A stretch of 36,095 bases of DNA, from positions 1 to 36,095 of the forward strand of contig JAUNLX010000013.1 in NCBI GenBank assembly GCA_030532035.1. The letters are read 5' to 3'. How positions within the stretch are numbered: the first letter of the stretch is position 1; each line of letters opens with the position of its first letter. The notes under the pieces were generated by a model. That model saw only the letters and a list, made by a program, of their open reading frames with translations. It made no database searches and was not told the origin of the DNA. Source of the DNA: Clostridia bacterium. GTDB taxonomy: Bacteria > Bacillota > Clostridia > Oscillospirales > Acutalibacteraceae. Made by a program: the position numbers and the translations under genes. This document shows positions 5,331 to 14,322 of the stretch, one piece after another.

Positions 5331-6473
5331 ATGGAGGAACACGCATTACTGAGCCCATCAAGTGCTGATAGATGGCTTAATTGCACCCCATCGGCAAGGC
5401 TTGAGTCAAAAGAGCCTGATACTTCAAGCATATATGCCGAAGAGGGAACTCTGGCACACAAGCTCGCTGAAATAGAGCTAAAAGCATATATCGGAGATTA
5501 TTCTAAACGAAAAGCAACGATAGAGCGAAATAAGGTTATGAAGGATGAGCTTTTCTACAAGGGAATGATAGATGAGGTTGATGAGTATGTGGATTTTTGT
5601 AAGTCCTCATTACTGTCTATGAAAGCCGATGCCATAATGATGGTTGAAGAAAAATTAGATCTCGGCCAAATAGCACCTGAATCCTATGGAACCGGAGACT
5701 GTGTGCTTATCGACCAAGACCATATTCATATTATAGACCTGAAATTCGGAAAGGGTCAAGTTGTAGAGGTAGTAGACAATTCACAACTTAAACTCTATGC
5801 GCTGGGAGCTTACCAAACCTGGGGATTTATCTATGACACGATAAAAGAGATTTGGGTTACTATCGCGCAAGTCCGACTTGGAGAGATTAATACCTTTAAG
5901 ATTTCTGTAGATGACTTGATTAAGTGGGGCTTAGAAATAAAACCTATTGCTGAAAAAGCGTATAGCGGAAAAGGAGATCGTAAAGCTGGAGCTTGGTGCA
6001 GATTTTGTAAAGTTCGATATAGCTGTAAAGCAAGAGCGGATTTTGCATTAGACGGATTAGACGAAGCAGCAGATCCATATATGATGACTTTTTCCGATAT
6101 TGCAAAATATCTTGATAAAGTAACACTCGTAAAAGATTTGTTAAAAGACCTTGAAGACTACGCTTTGGATCTCGCATTACAGGGAGAACACATACCCGGA
6201 TATAAAGTTGTCGAAGGAAGATCTAATCGTAAGATTGTCGATGAAGAGGGACTTGCAAAATCTCTTATTGAGAGCGGATATAGTGAAGACAAAATTTACA
6301 AACCAAAGCAAATAGAAACTATAACAGCTCTTACAAAACTACTTGGGAAAAAGAAGTTTGAGGAACTGTCAAAAGATTACATCGAAAAACCTCAAGGCAA
6401 ACCAACTCTTGTTCCTGAAAGCGACAAGAGACCGCCGATAGACAGCGCAGTGAATGAATTTGAATTTAATTAA
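5331..6473 (+). CDS. DUF2800 Cas4-like PD-(D/E)XK nuclease
   Basis: This 380-residue protein matches the DUF2800 phage family, related to Cas4/RecB nucleases. It shows the conserved start ALLSPSSADRWLNCTPSARL, a TLAH motif (41-44), the nuclease core with D123 and DLK (136-138) and a downstream Q152. C18 together with C223, C226 and C232 could hold an iron-sulfur cluster, as in Cas4. It is presumably an exonuclease acting with the DUF2815 protein encoded just downstream in end processing or recombination. Nothing links it to CRISPR: there is no array or other cas gene. Confidence 0.88.
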   Translation: MEEHALLSPSSADRWLNCTPSARLESKEPDTSSIYAEEGTLAHKLAEIELKAYIGDYSKRKATIERNKVMKDELFYKGMIDEVDEYVDFCKSSLLSMKADAIMMVEEKLDLGQIAPESYGTGDCVLIDQDHIHIIDLKFGKGQVVEVVDNSQLKLYALGAYQTWGFIYDTIKEIWVTIAQVRLGEINTFKISVDDLIKWGLEIKPIAEKAYSGKGDRKAGAWCRFCKVRYSCKARADFALDGLDEAADPYMMTFSDIAKYLDKVTLVKDLLKDLEDYALDLALQGEHIPGYKVVEGRSNRKIVDEEGLAKSLIESGYSEDKIYKPKQIETITALTKLLGKKKFEELSKDYIEKPQGKPTLVPESDKRPPIDSAVNEFEFN

Positions 6474-6484
6474 GGAGTAATAAA

Positions 6485-7081
6485 ATGAGTAAATTATTAA
6501 ACGAAACAAAGGTATTATTAACGAATGTAAGATTGTCATATCCACATATTTTTGAACCATATGCATTCGAGGGACAATCTGAAAAATATAGTGCGTCTTT
6601 AATAATCAGTAAAGATGATAAAGAGTCACTTGCCATTATTAAAGAGGCAATATCTGGAGCTATGGAAGTTGGGGAATCTAAATTGAAAGGGAAAAGCAAA
6701 AAAGCAATTAGGATCCCGCTTCGTGATGGAGACACTGACAGAGCAGAAGACCCAGCTTATGAAAACAGCTTTTTTATAAATGCAAATTCAACAAGAGCAC
6801 CACAGGTCGTAGCATTATATGCTGACCCTAAAACAAAAAAACCTGTGTTTCTTGATGAAGAAGATGTTTACCCTGGATGCTATGTAAATGTAACTATTAA
6901 TTTCTTTGCCTATAATACCAGCGGAAATGTAGGTATTGGTGCTGGACTTGGCAACATTCAAAAATACGACGATGGCGAGCGCTTTGGAAGTGCAACCTCA
7001 GCTGAATCTGATTTCGAGTTTGACGATTTACCTGAATCAAGCATTGATGACGATGATGTGTTCCCGGATTTCTTGTCATGA
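6485..7081 (+). CDS. DUF2815 ssDNA-binding-like protein
   Basis: This 198-residue protein is typical of DUF2815: a beta-rich core (SYPHIFEPYAFEGQSEKYSA onward), a glycine-rich stretch (NTSGNVGIGAGLGNIQ) and a very acidic tail (DDLPESSIDDDDVFPDF). The acidic tail is a hallmark of single-stranded DNA-binding proteins, where it recruits partners. AAGGAG is 8 nt upstream. Its stop overlaps the polymerase start, so it is probably translationally coupled to it. A role in replication or recombination is inferred. Confidence 0.82.
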   Translation: MSKLLNETKVLLTNVRLSYPHIFEPYAFEGQSEKYSASLIISKDDKESLAIIKEAISGAMEVGESKLKGKSKKAIRIPLRDGDTDRAEDPAYENSFFINANSTRAPQVVALYADPKTKKPVFLDEEDVYPGCYVNVTINFFAYNTSGNVGIGAGLGNIQKYDDGERFGSATSAESDFEFDDLPESSIDDDDVFPDFLS

Positions 7082-9009
7082 AGACGCTGGCTATTGATAT
7101 AGAAACATATAGCAGTAATGATATCGGGTTTGGCGTATATAAATATGTCGAGCCCGACGATTTTAAAGTGCTGCTTTTGGCTTACAAAATTGATGATGAA
7201 CCTGTAGAGTTACTTAACCTTACATCACAATCAGAGATACTGTGGATGTGCGACGCTCTATGTGATGAGACAATCACTAAAACCGCATTTAACGCACAAT
7301 TTGAAAGAGTTTGCCTTGACAAGTATTTAGGTGTTAAAAGCGTAAACTGGGATTGCACCATGATTAAAGCTTGGACTCTGGGTATCGCTGGAGGTCTGGA
7401 TAAAGTATCAAGGGCATTAAAAATACCAGAAGATGCCGCAAAGCTTAAAGAGGGGAAAAAACTCATCCGAATGTTTTGCAAAAACCGTACTGGAAAAGAT
7501 TACCCTTACACCAAAGCTCAAAAGCCTGATGACTGGGCTAAATTTAAAGAATACTGCAAAAGAGATGTTGAGGTTGAGTGTTTTATATGGTCTAAATTAT
7601 CAGCTCTTCCTTATACTCGTGAACAGAATCTTTATGAGCTTGATCAAAAGATTAATCATCGGGGTATCAGAATAGATAGAGAGTTTGCAAAGTGTGCAAT
7701 TGAGCTTGATCAAGTGTTAAAAAACAATTGCACGACAAAATTCAATGAAATTACAGGCATTGATTCACCAAATCAAATTGGAGAGCTAAAAAAATGGCTG
7801 TCTGACCGTGATAAAGGACAGATTACCCAAATTACGAAATCAAACAAAGACGAATTATTTGAACTATTTAAGGGCGATGAAGACGCTATAACCGCCTTAG
7901 AGTGTAGGTACAAAACAGGAAAGACATCAACTGCAAAATATCACATGATGATAGATGCCACAGGATTAGACGGTCGTATGCGTGGCACACTCCAATTCTA
8001 TGGAGCTCAGACAGGGCGATGGGCCGGAAGACTGCTCCAGGTTCAAAATTTACCACAAAATCATATCCCTGACCTTGATACGGCAAAAGAGCTTATACGG
8101 CACTCTAATTATTCTCTATTCTCAAAGTTATACAAAGACCCTCAAGATGTGCTAAGTCAGTGTATCAGACCAGCAATTATACCATCAGACGGTAATAAAT
8201 TCGTAGTAGCTGACTACTCTGCGATTGAGGCAAGAGTTATAGCGTGGCTCGCAAAAGAAGATTGGGTACTTGATGTATTCAAAACGACAGGGAAAATCTA
8301 TGAAGCGACTGCCGCTAAAATGCTTGGTATCCCAGTCGAAAAAATAGAAAAAGGCTCCCCTGAGCGCCAAAAAGGAAAGGTAGCAACCCTTGCTCTCGGG
8401 TACCAAGGCGGAGTTGGCTCACTCACTGCAATGGGTGCTCTTAAAATGGGAATCCCTGAGAATGAATTACAGGGGATTGTGGACGCGTGGAGATTGTCTA
8501 ATCCAAAGATAGTTAATTTATGGTATGAAGCGCAAAACGCGCTCAAATCGACTGTAATTGACCGACAAGTAAATTATATCGGAGAGCATGTTAAATCATT
8601 CTATAAGAGCGGATATGTCTTTATTGAACTGCCGTCAGGTCGATTACTTGCGTTTCCTAAAATGACTATCCGTGAGAGCTCAAAATTTGAGGGTATGGAT
8701 GAGCTTGTATACGGGGTTGTAAACACAGTTGGTAAATGGCGGCCACAAGCGACATATGGCGGTAGGATTGTCGAAAATATCGTACAAGCGACAGCAAGGG
8801 ACATTCTTGCCTCTGCCATGCTTAAACTCGATAAGGCAGGATATGACATAGTTATGCATGTTCACGATGAAGTGGTAATCGAAGTGCCGAAGAATGACAA
8901 TGCAGCACTTAACGATATTATCAAAATTATGACGACAAATGATAAATGGAATCAGGGACTCCCACTTAACGCTGATGGATATGAATGCAAATTCTATAAA
9001 AAGGACTGA
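7078..9009 (+). CDS. Phage family A DNA polymerase
   Basis: This 643-residue enzyme replicates phage DNA. The N-terminus is a 3'-5' exonuclease (D7 and E9 in LAIDIETYSS). The polymerase domain has motif A around D379 (VADYSAIEARVIAWL), the motif B region (RQKGKVATLALGYQGG) and motif C HDE at 596-598 (MHVHDEVVIEVP). There is no 5'-nuclease domain, as usual for phage PolA. ATGA overlap with the DUF2815 gene suggests coupled translation. All key acidic residues are present, so it should be active. Confidence 0.95.
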   Translation: MKTLAIDIETYSSNDIGFGVYKYVEPDDFKVLLLAYKIDDEPVELLNLTSQSEILWMCDALCDETITKTAFNAQFERVCLDKYLGVKSVNWDCTMIKAWTLGIAGGLDKVSRALKIPEDAAKLKEGKKLIRMFCKNRTGKDYPYTKAQKPDDWAKFKEYCKRDVEVECFIWSKLSALPYTREQNLYELDQKINHRGIRIDREFAKCAIELDQVLKNNCTTKFNEITGIDSPNQIGELKKWLSDRDKGQITQITKSNKDELFELFKGDEDAITALECRYKTGKTSTAKYHMMIDATGLDGRMRGTLQFYGAQTGRWAGRLLQVQNLPQNHIPDLDTAKELIRHSNYSLFSKLYKDPQDVLSQCIRPAIIPSDGNKFVVADYSAIEARVIAWLAKEDWVLDVFKTTGKIYEATAAKMLGIPVEKIEKGSPERQKGKVATLALGYQGGVGSLTAMGALKMGIPENELQGIVDAWRLSNPKIVNLWYEAQNALKSTVIDRQVNYIGEHVKSFYKSGYVFIELPSGRLLAFPKMTIRESSKFEGMDELVYGVVNTVGKWRPQATYGGRIVENIVQATARDILASAMLKLDKAGYDIVMHVHDEVVIEVPKNDNAALNDIIKIMTTNDKWNQGLPLNADGYECKFYKKD

Positions 9010-9014
9010 CATAG

Positions 9015-11447
9015 ATGGACACAGATAAAATATTACAAATAAATGAGAATTCATCTCTTGTGATTGATTTAACGACGGCAAATAGTCGTTTTTCAAAGTC
9101 TTGGATAACAAAACCTATCACATGGGGAAAACTCGTAAATAGACTTTCTAAGCCCACCATAACGCAAGAGACGCAAGAAGAATACCGACGAATGCCAAAG
9201 GCACAAAAGGACAAAGTAAAAGATGTTGGGGGATTTGTCGGCGGCGCTATTAGAGGTAAGCAAAGGCTAAATACTGCTGTTAAAAACAGAAGCCTTATAA
9301 CGCTTGATATTGACGATGTAGTTCAATACACTGCAGACGATATATGGAACACTTATCTGTCTTTTTTAGGATGTGAAGCGGTTATGTATTCAACGCACTC
9401 AAGCACCGCTCGACATCCGAGATTAAGGCTTATCATTCCGACCGACCGTGAAATGACCCCTGATGAGTATGAGCCAGTAGCTCGTAAGATAGCAGAGCTG
9501 AGTTTTATTGATTTAGATAGTTTTGATGATACGACTTATGAAGTGTCAAGACTAATGTATTGGCCGTCTTGCTCAAGGGATGCAAAGTTCTTTTTTAAGC
9601 ACAAGGCAGGAGCTTTGATTTCAGTTGATTCGATACTTGAAAAATACGACGACTGGAGAGATACAGAAGAGTGGCCCACATCGACAAGGCAAGACGAAAT
9701 CATAAAAAGGGCAAAAGACAAACAAGAAGACCCGCTCGAAAAAAAAGGACTTGTTGGTGCTTTTTGTCGAACATATACCATCTCTGATGCAATAAGTACT
9801 TTTTTAAGTGATGTATATGAAGAAGCGAGAGACGGAAGATTTACATACAAGAAAGGCACGACATTTGGGGGCCTTGTTATTTATGAAAACAAATTCGCAT
9901 ACTCACATCATGGGACAGACCCTATATCCGGACAGCTGTGTAACGCATTTGATTTAGTCAGGCTCCATAAATATGGAAACCTCGATACTGACGCCAAACG
10001 AGATACTCCAGTTAACAGATTACCGTCATATCTTAAAATGATTGATGACATCACTGATGATGAGAGGGTTTCTGCACAGCTGGTGTCAGAACAGCAAGAG
10101 TCAGTTGTTGAAGATTTCGATTTCTCTGAAGACCCAAAAGAATGGACTAAAAAAGTTAAATTTAATAAAAAAGGGGAGATATATAACACTATATCGAATA
10201 TTGTATTGATATTAGACAACGACCCGAATATAAAAGGAAAATTCATATATGACGAATTTGCCAATCGTGCGATAGTTGACACTGGCGTTCCGTGGGGAAA
10301 ACGACAACGAAAACACGATTGGCAGGACCTCGATGACAGTGGACTTTATGATTATCTCGAAAAGGTATATAAATTGTCTTCGATGCAAAAAGTTGAAGAC
10401 GCTAAAAATCTTGTCTTTGATAGAAATAAAGTACATCCAGTAAAAGAGTATTTAGAAAATTTGCCGAGATGGGACCGAAAAAGCCGAATTGAAAAATTGT
10501 TTTCAGATTATTTAGGGGCTGAAGACAATATTTATACCAGAGAAGCCGCAAAGGTGCATTTTACGGCTTCAGTTAAAAGAATATATGAGCCTGGATGCAA
10601 GTATGACACTATGGTTATTTTAGCCGGAAAACAAGGTCTCGGTAAATCAACATTTATAAGGAAGATTTCAAAAGACTGGTTTTCAGATTCTGTGTACACG
10701 ATAAAAGGCAAAGAAGCTGCAGAGCTTATACAGGGCGTTTGGCATATTGAACTGGGAGAGATGTCGGCTATGAGGAAAAGCGACAGGGACGCTGTAAAAG
10801 CGTTTTTATCAAAGCAGAATGATATTTATCGCGTGGCTTATGCAAAGAACACCACACGCTTTCCAAGGCAATGTGTATTTTGGGGAACATCAAACGAATA
10901 TAACTTTTTAAGAGATCCTACTGGAGACAGACGAAGTTTCCCAATTGATTGTGGAACCACAAAACCAACTCTCGATATTTTTAATGACCTTGATGAAGAA
11001 ATCGACCAAATATGGGCTGAGGCTGTTTACTTATACAAAGTTGGCCATAGAACATACCTTGCAGGAGAAGCACTGGAACTTTCCATTAAAGCGCAAGAAG
11101 AACACAAAGAGGATACACCTTGGCGTGGTGTTATAGAGGAATATTTAGAAAAATGGTACCCAGCTAATTGGGACGAATTACCACTTCACGAACGCCGAAA
11201 TTATATAAAAGGCGAATCATCTGGATTCGATTCTGCTGATTTGTCAAAAGATAAAATTAAACTTGACCGGGTATGTGCTTTGCAGATTTGGTGTGAGCTT
11301 TTCGATGGTAAAAAACAAAACCTATCAACGACAGACACAATGAAGATAAATGACATATTAATTTCACTATCAGGTTGGGAGCGGGTAACTACAGCGAGAT
11401 TTAATGGGTATGGTACTCAACGAGGATTTAAGCGGATTTGTGAATAA
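9015..11447 (+). CDS. VapE-type primase/helicase
   Basis: This 810-residue protein combines an N-terminal region with primase-like features (LITLDIDDV, residues ~95-103, and the STHSSTARHPRLRLIIP block) and a C-terminal superfamily 3-like helicase of the virulence-associated E family. Walker A is GKQGLGKS at 538-545, followed by the ELGEMSAMRKSD and FWGTSNEYNFLRDPTGDRR motifs. Together they would prime and unwind DNA at the phage origin. The iteron region immediately downstream fits that role. Only a weak Shine-Dalgarno (AAAAGGA) precedes the ATG. Confidence 0.92.
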   Translation: MDTDKILQINENSSLVIDLTTANSRFSKSWITKPITWGKLVNRLSKPTITQETQEEYRRMPKAQKDKVKDVGGFVGGAIRGKQRLNTAVKNRSLITLDIDDVVQYTADDIWNTYLSFLGCEAVMYSTHSSTARHPRLRLIIPTDREMTPDEYEPVARKIAELSFIDLDSFDDTTYEVSRLMYWPSCSRDAKFFFKHKAGALISVDSILEKYDDWRDTEEWPTSTRQDEIIKRAKDKQEDPLEKKGLVGAFCRTYTISDAISTFLSDVYEEARDGRFTYKKGTTFGGLVIYENKFAYSHHGTDPISGQLCNAFDLVRLHKYGNLDTDAKRDTPVNRLPSYLKMIDDITDDERVSAQLVSEQQESVVEDFDFSEDPKEWTKKVKFNKKGEIYNTISNIVLILDNDPNIKGKFIYDEFANRAIVDTGVPWGKRQRKHDWQDLDDSGLYDYLEKVYKLSSMQKVEDAKNLVFDRNKVHPVKEYLENLPRWDRKSRIEKLFSDYLGAEDNIYTREAAKVHFTASVKRIYEPGCKYDTMVILAGKQGLGKSTFIRKISKDWFSDSVYTIKGKEAAELIQGVWHIELGEMSAMRKSDRDAVKAFLSKQNDIYRVAYAKNTTRFPRQCVFWGTSNEYNFLRDPTGDRRSFPIDCGTTKPTLDIFNDLDEEIDQIWAEAVYLYKVGHRTYLAGEALELSIKAQEEHKEDTPWRGVIEEYLEKWYPANWDELPLHERRNYIKGESSGFDSADLSKDKIKLDRVCALQIWCELFDGKKQNLSTTDTMKINDILISLSGWERVTTARFNGYGTQRGFKRICE

Positions 11448-11469
11448 ATAATTAACAAAAAGGGGCAAT

Positions 11470-11711
11470 ATCCTGTTTACAATCTTGTTTACAAAAAAAA
11501 AGATGATGTAAACAGGATAAACACAAAAAACAAGGTGTTGTTTACACAACAATACTATAGGTATCAATGGAGTTATGAGGTTTGTAAACATGTAAACATA
11601 GATTTTAAGACTTTTAAGAGATTAGGTAAATTAGGCGCGTATACGCGTACCCACGCGAGCCTAATCGCCCAAAATAAAAGTTTTGAACTTTTTAGTGTTT
11701 ACATGTTTACA
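11470..11711. repeat. Iteron cluster with GC-rich hairpin, candidate replication origin
   Basis: Eight exact copies of TGTTTACA lie in 240 bp: forward at 11474, 11486, 11539, 11696 and 11704, reverse at 11507, 11583 and 11591. ATCCTGTTTACA (11470-11481) is the exact inverse of 11507-11518. The tandem pairs at 11583-11598 and 11696-11711 are 16-bp exact inverted repeats of each other, and they flank a hairpin (11631-11664) that contains the 12-bp palindrome CGCGTATACGCG at 11636-11647. Position directly after the primase/helicase gene supports an origin; binding is unproven. Confidence 0.65.
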
Positions 11712-11741
11712 ATGAACAAGATATTAACAAAAGGAGAGATT

Positions 11742-12026
11742 ATGCGGGAGTCGGAAATTGAGAAAATATTAAGAGTTGAGATTGAGAAGTTAAACGGAGT
11801 GTGTTTTAAATTTATTAGTCCTGGGAATATAGGAGTGCCTGATAGAATAGTTATTTATCCCGGAGGGAAGATTCATTTTATAGAGCTTAAAACTAAGAAA
11901 GGCGTTCTATCAAAGGCCCAAGAGTTACAAATATCTGTTTTAAGGTCGAAAGGGGCAGAGGTTTTTGTGATATTCGGGATTGATGGCGTTAAACAATATT
12001 TGGAAGGTTTAAAAAATGAAGTTTAA
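11742..12026 (+). CDS. VRR-NUC domain nuclease
   Basis: This 94-residue stand-alone VRR-NUC protein is a PD-(D/E)XK nuclease of the type that cuts branched DNA. The core is visible as GNIGVPDRIVIYPGGKIHFI followed by ELKTKKG (catalytic D, E and K), with the downstream LSKAQ motif. I set the start at ATG 11742 because AAAGGAGAG is 6 nt upstream. The frame is open further back through the iteron region, but no start there has an RBS. Its stop overlaps the next gene. It probably works with the SNF2-like helicase in resolving replication or recombination intermediates. Confidence 0.9.
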   Translation: MRESEIEKILRVEIEKLNGVCFKFISPGNIGVPDRIVIYPGGKIHFIELKTKKGVLSKAQELQISVLRSKGAEVFVIFGIDGVKQYLEGLKNEV

Positions 12027-13356
12027 GCCATACCCATATCAAAAGACTGCGATTAAATACGTATTAAATCATCCAAAATGCGGACTGTTTCTCGATATGG
12101 GGTTAGGGAAATCTGTAACAACTCTTACCGCTATTAAGATTCTTCGAGAAGAGCAATTCACTTGTGTGAATAATCTTATTATCGCGCCTAAAAGAGTGGC
12201 TATTGATACTTGGCCAAAAGAATTAGAAAAAGGATTTACATATACCTTACTGACTGGATCTGAAAAAGAGAGAATCAAAAACCTTAAAAAGGATGTTGAC
12301 TTTTATATCATATCTCGAGATCTCATTTGCTGGCTTGTTGAATATCTAAAACAAGATTGGTTTTTTGATACCATCATAATTGATGAGCTTTCAAGCTTTA
12401 AATCTAATTCTGCAAAGAGATTCAAGTCATTAAGGCAAGTGCTGCCTTTAGTTAAACGGGTAATTGGGCTTACTGGTACCCCAAAGCCAAATTCATATAT
12501 GGATTTGTGGAGTGAAATTTATTTATTAGATCAAGGAGAGAGGCTTGAAAAGACTATCACGAAATATAGATCTAAATATTTCACAATGAATACCTTTGGC
12601 GGATTCCCCACATATGATATAAGGCGGGGAGCGGATAAAGTAATAAATCAAAAGATAGCAGACATTTGTATTTCTATGAAAGCCAAAGATTATTTAGACC
12701 TTAAAGAGCCAAAGATAATCGATGTACCAATAACTCTATCCAGTCGAGAGATGAAAATGTATAAAGATTTAGAGCGAGATTATATCTTAAATCTTGAAGA
12801 TACAAATATCACGGCTATGTCTGGCGGAGCTCTGTGTACTAAATTACTGCAACTGTCTAATGGGGCTGTGTACGATGAAAATAAGGACGTTAAGCGCATT
12901 CATGATGTAAAGATTGAGAAGCTAAAAGAAATGAGCGAAGAGGGAGAAAATCTTTTAGTCTTCTATAGCTTTAAGTCCGACAAAGAGAGAATCTTAAAAG
13001 CGATACCTAAAGCAGTGTTTTTAGAAGATAAAGAAGATATAGATCGTTGGAATCGTGGAGAAATTAAAATGCTAATAGCACATCCTGCATCAGCTGGTCA
13101 TGGACTGAATCTTCAAGGCGGCGGGCATATAGTAGTGTGGTTTGGTCAGACCTGGAGTTTGGAACTTTTCCAACAGGCAAATGCAAGACTACATCGACAA
13201 GGTCAGACAGAACCGGTAATTATTTATAGGCTAATTACGACAAATACAATAGATGAAGATGTTATTGCATCGTTAGAATTAAAGGAAAAAAGTCAAGACG
13301 CGCTTTTAGAAAAACTTAAAGCACGAATTGACGATATAAGGAGGACAGGCAGTTGA
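12016..13356 (+). CDS. SNF2-like superfamily 2 helicase
   Basis: This 446-residue protein has all SF2/SNF2 landmarks: the PYQKTAIKYVL Q-motif-like start, Walker A GLGKS (29-33), DELS Walker B (123-126), motif III LTGTPKPNSYMDLWSEI, and the C-terminal NARLHRQGQ motif VI. It is the compact phage form, without extra domains. It remodels or translocates along DNA during replication or recombination. The overlap with the VRR-NUC gene and their frequent pairing in Firmicutes phages imply a joint task. Confidence 0.92.
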   Translation: MKFKPYPYQKTAIKYVLNHPKCGLFLDMGLGKSVTTLTAIKILREEQFTCVNNLIIAPKRVAIDTWPKELEKGFTYTLLTGSEKERIKNLKKDVDFYIISRDLICWLVEYLKQDWFFDTIIIDELSSFKSNSAKRFKSLRQVLPLVKRVIGLTGTPKPNSYMDLWSEIYLLDQGERLEKTITKYRSKYFTMNTFGGFPTYDIRRGADKVINQKIADICISMKAKDYLDLKEPKIIDVPITLSSREMKMYKDLERDYILNLEDTNITAMSGGALCTKLLQLSNGAVYDENKDVKRIHDVKIEKLKEMSEEGENLLVFYSFKSDKERILKAIPKAVFLEDKEDIDRWNRGEIKMLIAHPASAGHGLNLQGGGHIVVWFGQTWSLELFQQANARLHRQGQTEPVIIYRLITTNTIDEDVIASLELKEKSQDALLEKLKARIDDIRRTGS

Positions 13357-13772
13357 ATTTTCAAGAAGCAAAGAAATATCTCAATCGTGGATATATGGCT
13401 CGTCAAAGAATTGAATCTAAAAAAGAGCGACTCGAACGGTGGAGAGCGGAGCTGACAAATGCAACTGTTCGTCTGGATTCTGAAAAAGTCGGAAATTCGT
13501 CAGATAAGCAGCAAATGGAGAAGACTGTTATTGCGATTATTGATCTCGAGACACAAATTGAAAACGACATATCAAATCTTGCAAAATTAGAACTTGAAAT
13601 TCAGCAAGAAATCGATTTGGTGGAAGATGAATTACAAAAGACCGTTTTAGAGTATCGGCATTTGAATTTTATGAAGTGGGACAGTGTTTGTTTGAAATTA
13701 AATTATTCTTCAAGACAGATTTTTAATATTTATAAATCTGCGATTTTATCTTTTATGAAAAATTATAAATAA
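13353..13772 (+). CDS. ArpU/DUF1492-like late transcription factor
   Basis: This 139-residue protein has an N-terminal coiled coil (residues ~20-95, many E/K/R and heptad leucines) and a C-terminal sigma-70 region 4-like HTH (LKLNYSSRQIFNIYKSAI). This architecture marks the DUF1492/ArpU family, which activates late genes in Gram-positive phages. The TTG start, overlapping the helicase stop, is supported by AAGGAGG 7-8 nt upstream. Directly downstream is a tandem repeat that looks like its target promoter. Confidence 0.82.
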   Translation: MNFQEAKKYLNRGYMARQRIESKKERLERWRAELTNATVRLDSEKVGNSSDKQQMEKTVIAIIDLETQIENDISNLAKLELEIQQEIDLVEDELQKTVLEYRHLNFMKWDSVCLKLNYSSRQIFNIYKSAILSFMKNYK

Positions 13773-13880
13773 AAAGACTGCAGTGAATTGCAGTAAGCTA
13801 ATTTGATATTATTAAACTGAGAAAAATAAAAAGATTGCAGTGAATTGCAGTAAGCTAATTTGATATTATTAAACTGAGAA
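13767..13880 (+). promoter_or_regulatory. Tandemly duplicated candidate late promoter
   Basis: A 57-bp unit is repeated twice (13767-13823, 13824-13880) with one mismatch. Each unit has TGCAGT twice at 10-bp spacing (copy 1: 13779 and 13789; copy 2's first box follows T), then TATTAT (13807-13812 and 13864-13869). Helically phased boxes upstream of a -10-like element fit an activator-dependent promoter. It lies between the late regulator and the structural genes. From the second copy, transcription would start only about 6 nt before the HNH gene ATG. Confidence 0.65.
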
Positions 13881-13882
13881 AA

Positions 13883-14221
13883 ATGAAAAATGAAAGACCA
13901 GACCGTTCAGGTCCGCACAGAGTGGCGTTTGAAAAAAATAAAAAGAGAATACTTGCAACTCAAGAGGTTTGTGGGATTTGTGGCAAGCCTGTTGATATGA
14001 CATTAAAAACGCCGCATCCTTTATCAGCTTGTATTGACCATATAGTGCCAGTATCTAAAGGCGGACATCCAAGTGATATAGAAAACTTACAACTTGCACA
14101 TTGGGCGTGCAACCGAGCTAAGTCAGACAAATTATTCAAATCAAAAAGAGAACCCAAAAAAGCAATAACAAATCGTAACTTGCCCTGGTCGACAGACTGG
14201 ACAAAGTACAAGGGGGCATAA
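13883..14221 (+). CDS. HNH endonuclease
   Basis: This 112-residue protein has the zinc-stabilised HNH fold: C30 and C33 (VCGICG), the D52-H53 metal site (IDHIVPVSKGG), NLQLAHWACN with H73 and C76, and a basic tail. Phage HNH proteins next to the terminase aid genome packaging cleavage, mainly in cos-type phages. Here the terminase gene is 4 kb away. There is no Shine-Dalgarno; a nearly leaderless mRNA from the second late promoter would explain that. Confidence 0.88.
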   Translation: MKNERPDRSGPHRVAFEKNKKRILATQEVCGICGKPVDMTLKTPHPLSACIDHIVPVSKGGHPSDIENLQLAHWACNRAKSDKLFKSKREPKKAITNRNLPWSTDWTKYKGA

Positions 14222-14322
14222 CCCCTACCCTATGTGGCTCTAAGCACTTCACGCCGTCACTGCACATTTTTTCTCGTGCAAGGCTGAAAAAGGGGCAGAA
14301 AAAGCAAAAAGGAGATAGCAAA
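14222..14322. other. Non-coding gap with hairpins before portal, possible cos region
   Basis: The gap has unusually mixed composition. It contains a GGGG/CCCC hairpin around the HNH stop (14213-14225) and a TGCAC/GTGCA hairpin (14261-14280). Between an HNH gene and the portal gene it could hold the packaging site. No test for cohesive ends is possible from one strand of prophage sequence, so this is weak. The portal gene's Shine-Dalgarno AAAGGAG lies at its end. Confidence 0.3.

Noticed and set aside
8680..9111. 143-codon minus-strand ORF within the DNA polymerase gene
   Set aside because: Antisense to conserved polymerase motifs, no Shine-Dalgarno, composition of a reverse frame.
11470..11711. 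DnaA boxes
   Set aside because: The TGTTTACA octamers do not match TTATCCACA; they are more likely sites for a phage initiator or another protein.
11535..11741. N-terminal extension of the VRR-NUC protein across the iteron region
   Set aside because: The frame is open but no upstream start has an RBS, while ATG 11742 has a strong one and gives the normal domain length.
13767..13880. Repeat pair resembling a minimal CRISPR array
   Set aside because: The units are directly adjacent, 57 bp, with no spacer between them, and no cas gene is present; the Cas4-like protein is a DUF2800 phage nuclease.
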